NCBI RefSeq assembly: GCF_000090795.2
Contig: NW_003546701.1
Location: 47,113 to 79,726, forward strand
Direction of reading: 5' to 3'
DNA from: Amphimedon queenslandica
Lineage: Eukaryota > Porifera > Demospongiae > Haplosclerida > Niphatidae
Length of the DNA: 32,614 bases
The notes beneath the pieces were generated by a model. It was given only the letters and a program-made list of their open reading frames with translations. It had not been told where the DNA came from and ran no database searches. The position numbers and the translations under genes are program-made. Below, in pieces: positions 28,903 through 32,614 of the stretch. The first letter of the stretch is position 1. The number at the start of each line of letters is the position of its first letter.

Positions 28903-31176
28903 ATGAGGGGCTTTGTGGTTGCAATTATTTTTTATTGATTTTTGTCCAGCATATTCATGGGGAATCTTCTTATCCAGCTGGTGATATTCGTAATTGTCCA
29001 ACCGAACAGATAGTTAATCCTGGGTCTCCTCTACTAAGAATGGATGCAATGCCTGGCCTTGGATTTGATAACCTTCGTAATATTGAACTGGGTCAGGTAT
29101 ACAGTAGGAATTACTCCAGTTGTCAAATCTCTAATGATGGCCGTTACCTCCTGCCTGATAATATCAATTTGATTCCTGTTCTTAAGAGTGAAATCGATAC
29201 ATCTGCCAAGGTTTTTCGACATTATAATGAATACACATCTTCATCAAGCTACTCCATTAATGTTGAAGCTAGTGCAAGTTATGGCTGTGCACATGCTAGT
29301 GGCAAATTCTCAATGGAGCACCAGGATACAAAAAAGAAAATGGCCAGCTCAAAATCAAGTTCAGTTAGAATTGGACTCAGGCACCATCTTTATTCAGTTC
29401 ACGTTAATCCTGATAGCCAGTTGCATCCTTCCTTTAAGTCCAGATTGATGGATCTTGCTGCTCACATTCAAAACAATGACACTCAAATGGCTCATTATCT
29501 CTCTGATCTGATAGTAAGGGATTACGGGACTCATGTTGTGACGAGTGTTGAAACAGGTGGTGCTCTCTATCAGACTAGCTTTGTTTCACAAGACTCTACT
29601 CAAGAAGGTGACACTTCAGGACATTCTGTTGATATTAGTGCTTCAGTTGGAGCAACATTCATAGCCACTTTCTCCATAAGCACTAATATTGGTTGGTCTA
29701 AATCCGATTCTAATGAGCAAAGCAATAGTAAAACTAAACATCATGTTCGTACATCAACTCATGGTGGTCCTCCTTTTAAAATGGAAAATTTCAGCTATAC
29801 TGACTGGCAAAATGGACTAATGAATAATCTTGTGAACTATCGATCGTCGTGGTCAGCCCCTCTCATTTGCTATGACTACTGCAAATTTACCTGAACTACC
29901 TGACATGCTACTAACTAAAACTTCAGATTACATTTATAAATCTATCGAAAGATACTACAAAACAAACACTATTAAAGGATGCACTGATATGAACTCCAAA
30001 AATTTCAACTTTCATGCTAATTTAGAAGACAGTTCGTGTAAAAAAGACAGACAAAATTACACCTTTGGAGGGATTTATCAAACCTGTGAGGACCATAATA
30101 ACAATGAGATTTGCAACGATTATGGAGCTAGTCAAAAAAATCCATTGACATCAGATTATTCATGTCCTGATGGATATGAGAGTATCCTACTTCACACTGG
30201 TACCTTAAGCAAAATGGTACAAGTTACTTATTATTACCAAAAAAAGCACTGTAAGTTACACATATTTGACTGTAAGATGCAACCTGCAAGTAGCCAACGT
30301 TCAGAGATGCGCTACTCTACTTATAATGCTTACTGGTGCTATGCTCCTCCTGGTAAGCAAGAAAGTGCTGATTCAGGATACATGTTTGGTGGTCTATACA
30401 CCAGTAAAACTCCCAATCCAGTCACCCGTACCACCACTTGTCCACCTTTTTATAATACTCTCCATTTTGGCGAAGATATCAAAGTTTGTGTAAGCACTGA
30501 TGATCAGGCAAAGGACTATGCAATACCATTTGGTGGTTTCCATAGCTGCAAGTCTGGAAATCCACTGGCCATTACACCAGACATGTATCAGAAATTAGCA
30601 TCGAACAATCTATTGGAATATGGTTCATCTTTTCCTACGGAGTGCTCTCACCATTACAATCAATTTTTGATAACAATCGATGAAGGCTGCGTTGTGAACT
30701 ATTGCTCCCAGTTTCAGGACATCATACAGTTTTCACCAAGGCCTCCACTAGTACCACCATATAAAATGAAGCCCCCAATGACAGTCAATAAAACAGAATC
30801 GTTGGTTATCTTTGGCCCTTATGGTAAAATATGGGTTAAAAACGACGATGGTAGTTGGTTTGAGTATAAAAATGACAGTGTCAGTGGGTCTGATTATCTC
30901 CAATCTTTATTTGTCAAGGAAGATGACATAGCTATACCAACTGAATTACCTACTACATCCAGTCCAAGCCACACCTATTATACTGGTGGTGAGGTAGCTG
31001 GAATCGTTATTGGATCATTTTTCTCTACTGCACTGTGCATTGCATTTATTGCTGCTGTTGGTTGTGGTGTTAAAAAGTATAAGAAGAAGCGTATAGCCAG
31101 GAAGGAGGCAGGGTGCTACTTGGATAAATCTGAAACTGGAGAGAATGAGACAACTCCCCTGATCCAAAAAGACTAG
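28903..31176 (+). pseudogene. Second MPEG1/perforin-2-like gene with two frame breaks
   Basis: A tandem paralogue of 26207-28459 with the same MACPF, Cys-rich P2, transmembrane and tail parts. The ATG at 28903 opens a signal-peptide-like start (MRGFVVAIIF) that meets a stop after 11 codons. The homologous reading frame begins one frame over, near 28935, just after a T-rich run. A second break lies near 29838, where homology moves from one frame to another around AACTATCG; the remainder (to the TAG at 31174-31176) is open. The frame is otherwise intact over about 750 codons, including DYGTHVVTSVETGGAL, NYTFGGIYQTC and PFGGFHSC. It is either a young pseudogene or a functional gene with sequence errors. 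The membrane-spanning and tail part is almost identical in DNA to the first copy, while the central MACPF hairpins and the P2 part differ more. Confidence 0.8.
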
Positions 31177-31609
31177 TCTATTGCCCGGTGTTCTTTAATA
31201 TTTTTTGCTACTTGTTTGTTTGCTGAATTTTTAGTCTAGATTTGCCGTTTCATTTTTTATGCTTTTTTATTTTTGCTGCCTGCTTTTGTTTTCATTCCTA
31301 TAAATTTAATCTTGAGCTTTAATAATTACACAGCCGGTAGCCTTTTAAGTTAGTTTTTCATTGATCATGTGATCACTCATAAATAAGAAGTTGCAAAACC
31401 AGTGCTGTATCCTGAATTGAAGCCTTTAGCCTCCTACAATAGGCAAATTTCCCAGAAAAATAAATAAGTTTTCCAGCAAATTTTCCCGTGTACAGGAGTC
31501 CACATTGTCTGAAGAGGTCCCGCTGGGACGGTCAGTGTTGCCTGTGCTTCTTTGCATTCTTTCTCAGAGCAGAAAGAACAGCAACAACTGAGCCAATGAC
31601 TAGCCCTAC
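31177..31609. other. 3' flank of the second MPEG1-like gene
   Basis: T-rich DNA without a recognised gene. On the minus strand, 31532-31605 reads as a short hydrophobic segment, a basic tail and a stop; this is treated as a weak observation only. The V-ATPase-like duplicated block begins near 31610. Confidence 0.4.
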
Positions 31610-32614
31610 CGTAATATAGTAAAGATATCAATTGTAATACTATTTTGTCTGAAAATGGCTCAAGAATCTGGCTAATGACCATAGGCTATAGTACAGGGTA
31701 TTTTTTCAAAAATGGCTTTGAAAGAATTTTTCATTTTTATAATACATTATATGTACTTAGGTTGCATAGAAAGTATTCACTCTCCTCCCTCCATCTCTCT
31801 CTCCTTCCCTCCCTCCCTCCTTCCCTCCCTCTCCCTCTCTCTCTTTCATGTGGTAATCTAATGACTCATTCTTTGAATGGTTTAGTTGATCCTAAGTATC
31901 TTATCACTAAATCAGAATATTTGCAGACGCTCTGTGTTGTGGTACCAAAGTAAGCAATGGGTGCACATCAACACGTGACACTATTGGATAACATTTCAGT
32001 GTTTTGATACTCTTATCAGCTAATTTTATTTCCAAAAATTTTAGGATTGAAATTATTTTATGTTAATATTTTATCCATTATAATGTACATATACTTATAC
32101 ATAATAATAATATACAATATGCATATAATATACATGTACATGTACACAACTCCTCCAACCACTAGGATAATTCTGTACAAGTGGTTTAAAGAAATGCTTT
32201 GTAGTGCTAGTCGATTTATAACACTATTTACTAAGTCAATAGATTAACTATATCTTGTTTCTTTCTTCTTTTCCACTTTCTTATACTCTATACGATAGCA
32301 CATTGACATACCTGGTCTAGGCCTCAACCAAGCTGAGTATTATCCTTATGTTTTCTTCAAAATGAACCTTAACGTCTTAGAGAAATAGAGTGAGGGGGAA
32401 CATAGATCGATCATCATCCCTTTATTATTATTATAATTGTTATTATTTGTTATTATTATCATTATTATTAATTTTTGATGTTTTGTGCTGTTTTTTTCCA
32501 TAGTTTGTCATTATAGCCCAATAGTGTTGTACTTATGTGTTTGTTCTGTGTGTTGCAACTTTATAAATGTATTATGAACTTGAAAGCAATAACAAAGCCG
32601 ATAGCAAAACAGTT
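31610..32614 (+). pseudogene. Partial, decayed copy of V-ATPase subunit C (exons 5 and 10 only)
   Basis: Positions 31610-31770 match intron 3 of the functional gene (from about 22973, including its first dispersed-repeat monomer). They are joined directly to the CT tract before exon 5, so exon 4 is missing. The exon 5 copy (31851-31949) differs by three bases, two changing residues (Arg to His, Phe to Tyr), and its acceptor TAG has become ATG. The intron 5 start follows, then a jump near 32131-32146, within TACATG-type words, into the end of intron 9, so exons 6-9 are missing. The exon 10 copy (32299-32388) is identical, and the 3' flank is nearly identical to the window end. Joining exons 5 and 10 would break frame. 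It cannot encode a working subunit. Confidence 0.9.

Noticed and set aside
31851..32388. A functional short V-ATPase C isoform from the duplicated exons
   Set aside because: The exon 5 acceptor is lost, exons 4 and 6-9 are absent, and joining exon 5 to exon 10 breaks the frame.
1..32614. CRISPR array, prokaryotic operon or phage content
   Set aside because: No regularly spaced direct repeats with unique spacers, no ribosome binding site pattern, and spliced animal genes throughout.

Overview
The window is eukaryotic and animal-like: GT-AG introns of mostly 40-800 nt split nearly every gene, intergenic gaps are short, non-coding DNA is AT-rich, and the genes are metazoan or pan-eukaryotic (RP2, OGFR domain, MPEG1/perforin-2, TRIM-type RING/B-box, H6PD, MRPS24). 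Compactness, very short introns and an EF-hand type II NADH dehydrogenase (kept in early-branching animals, absent from vertebrates) suggest a sponge, perhaps a demosponge such as Amphimedon. That is inference; no search was run. All exon joins were read by eye from reading frame, GT/AG sites and homology.

Left part (1-5.2 kb): the tail of an Arg/Tyr/Cys-rich protein gene (2-155) and an intact paralogue (1467-2343) that encodes a signal peptide, an acidic segment built from small phase-1 exons, and a strongly cationic Tyr/Arg/Cys-rich domain. I do not recognise this family. RP2 (3414-5176) follows, with an RFX X-box-like site about 35 bp before its ATG.

Middle (5.3-25.6 kb): a dense run of single-copy genes. 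A Kelch-cytochrome b561 fusion protein (5290-7966, +) is followed by MRPS24 (8266-8806, -), head-to-head with MRI1 (8888-10069, +). Next come H6PD (10125-12521, -, intronless), head-to-head with a small membrane protein gene with a PPxY motif (12611-13165, +). A RING/B-box/FN3 protein (13334-16220, -) is head-to-head with type II NADH dehydrogenase (16450-19173, +). An OGFR-domain protein (19354-21945, -) is head-to-head with V-ATPase subunit C (22049-25590, +). Four head-to-head pairs share short intergenic regions; three contain clear inverted repeats and the fourth an X-box-like palindrome.

Right part (25.6-32.6 kb): two tandem MPEG1/perforin-2-like genes. The first is intact (26207-28459). 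The second (28903-31176) has two frame breaks. After them lies a decayed partial copy of the V-ATPase subunit C gene (31610 to the window end). It keeps exons 5 and 10 and the 3' flank but has lost exons 4 and 6-9. This implies a block duplication that probably continues past the window edge.

A dispersed repeat of about 175-200 bp recurs in intergenic DNA and in introns of three genes, and a Tc1/mariner-type MITE sits in intron 9 of the V-ATPase gene. Functionally the window mixes housekeeping metabolism (methionine salvage, ER pentose phosphate steps, alternative respiration, proton pumping), a ciliary G-protein regulator and innate immune effectors.
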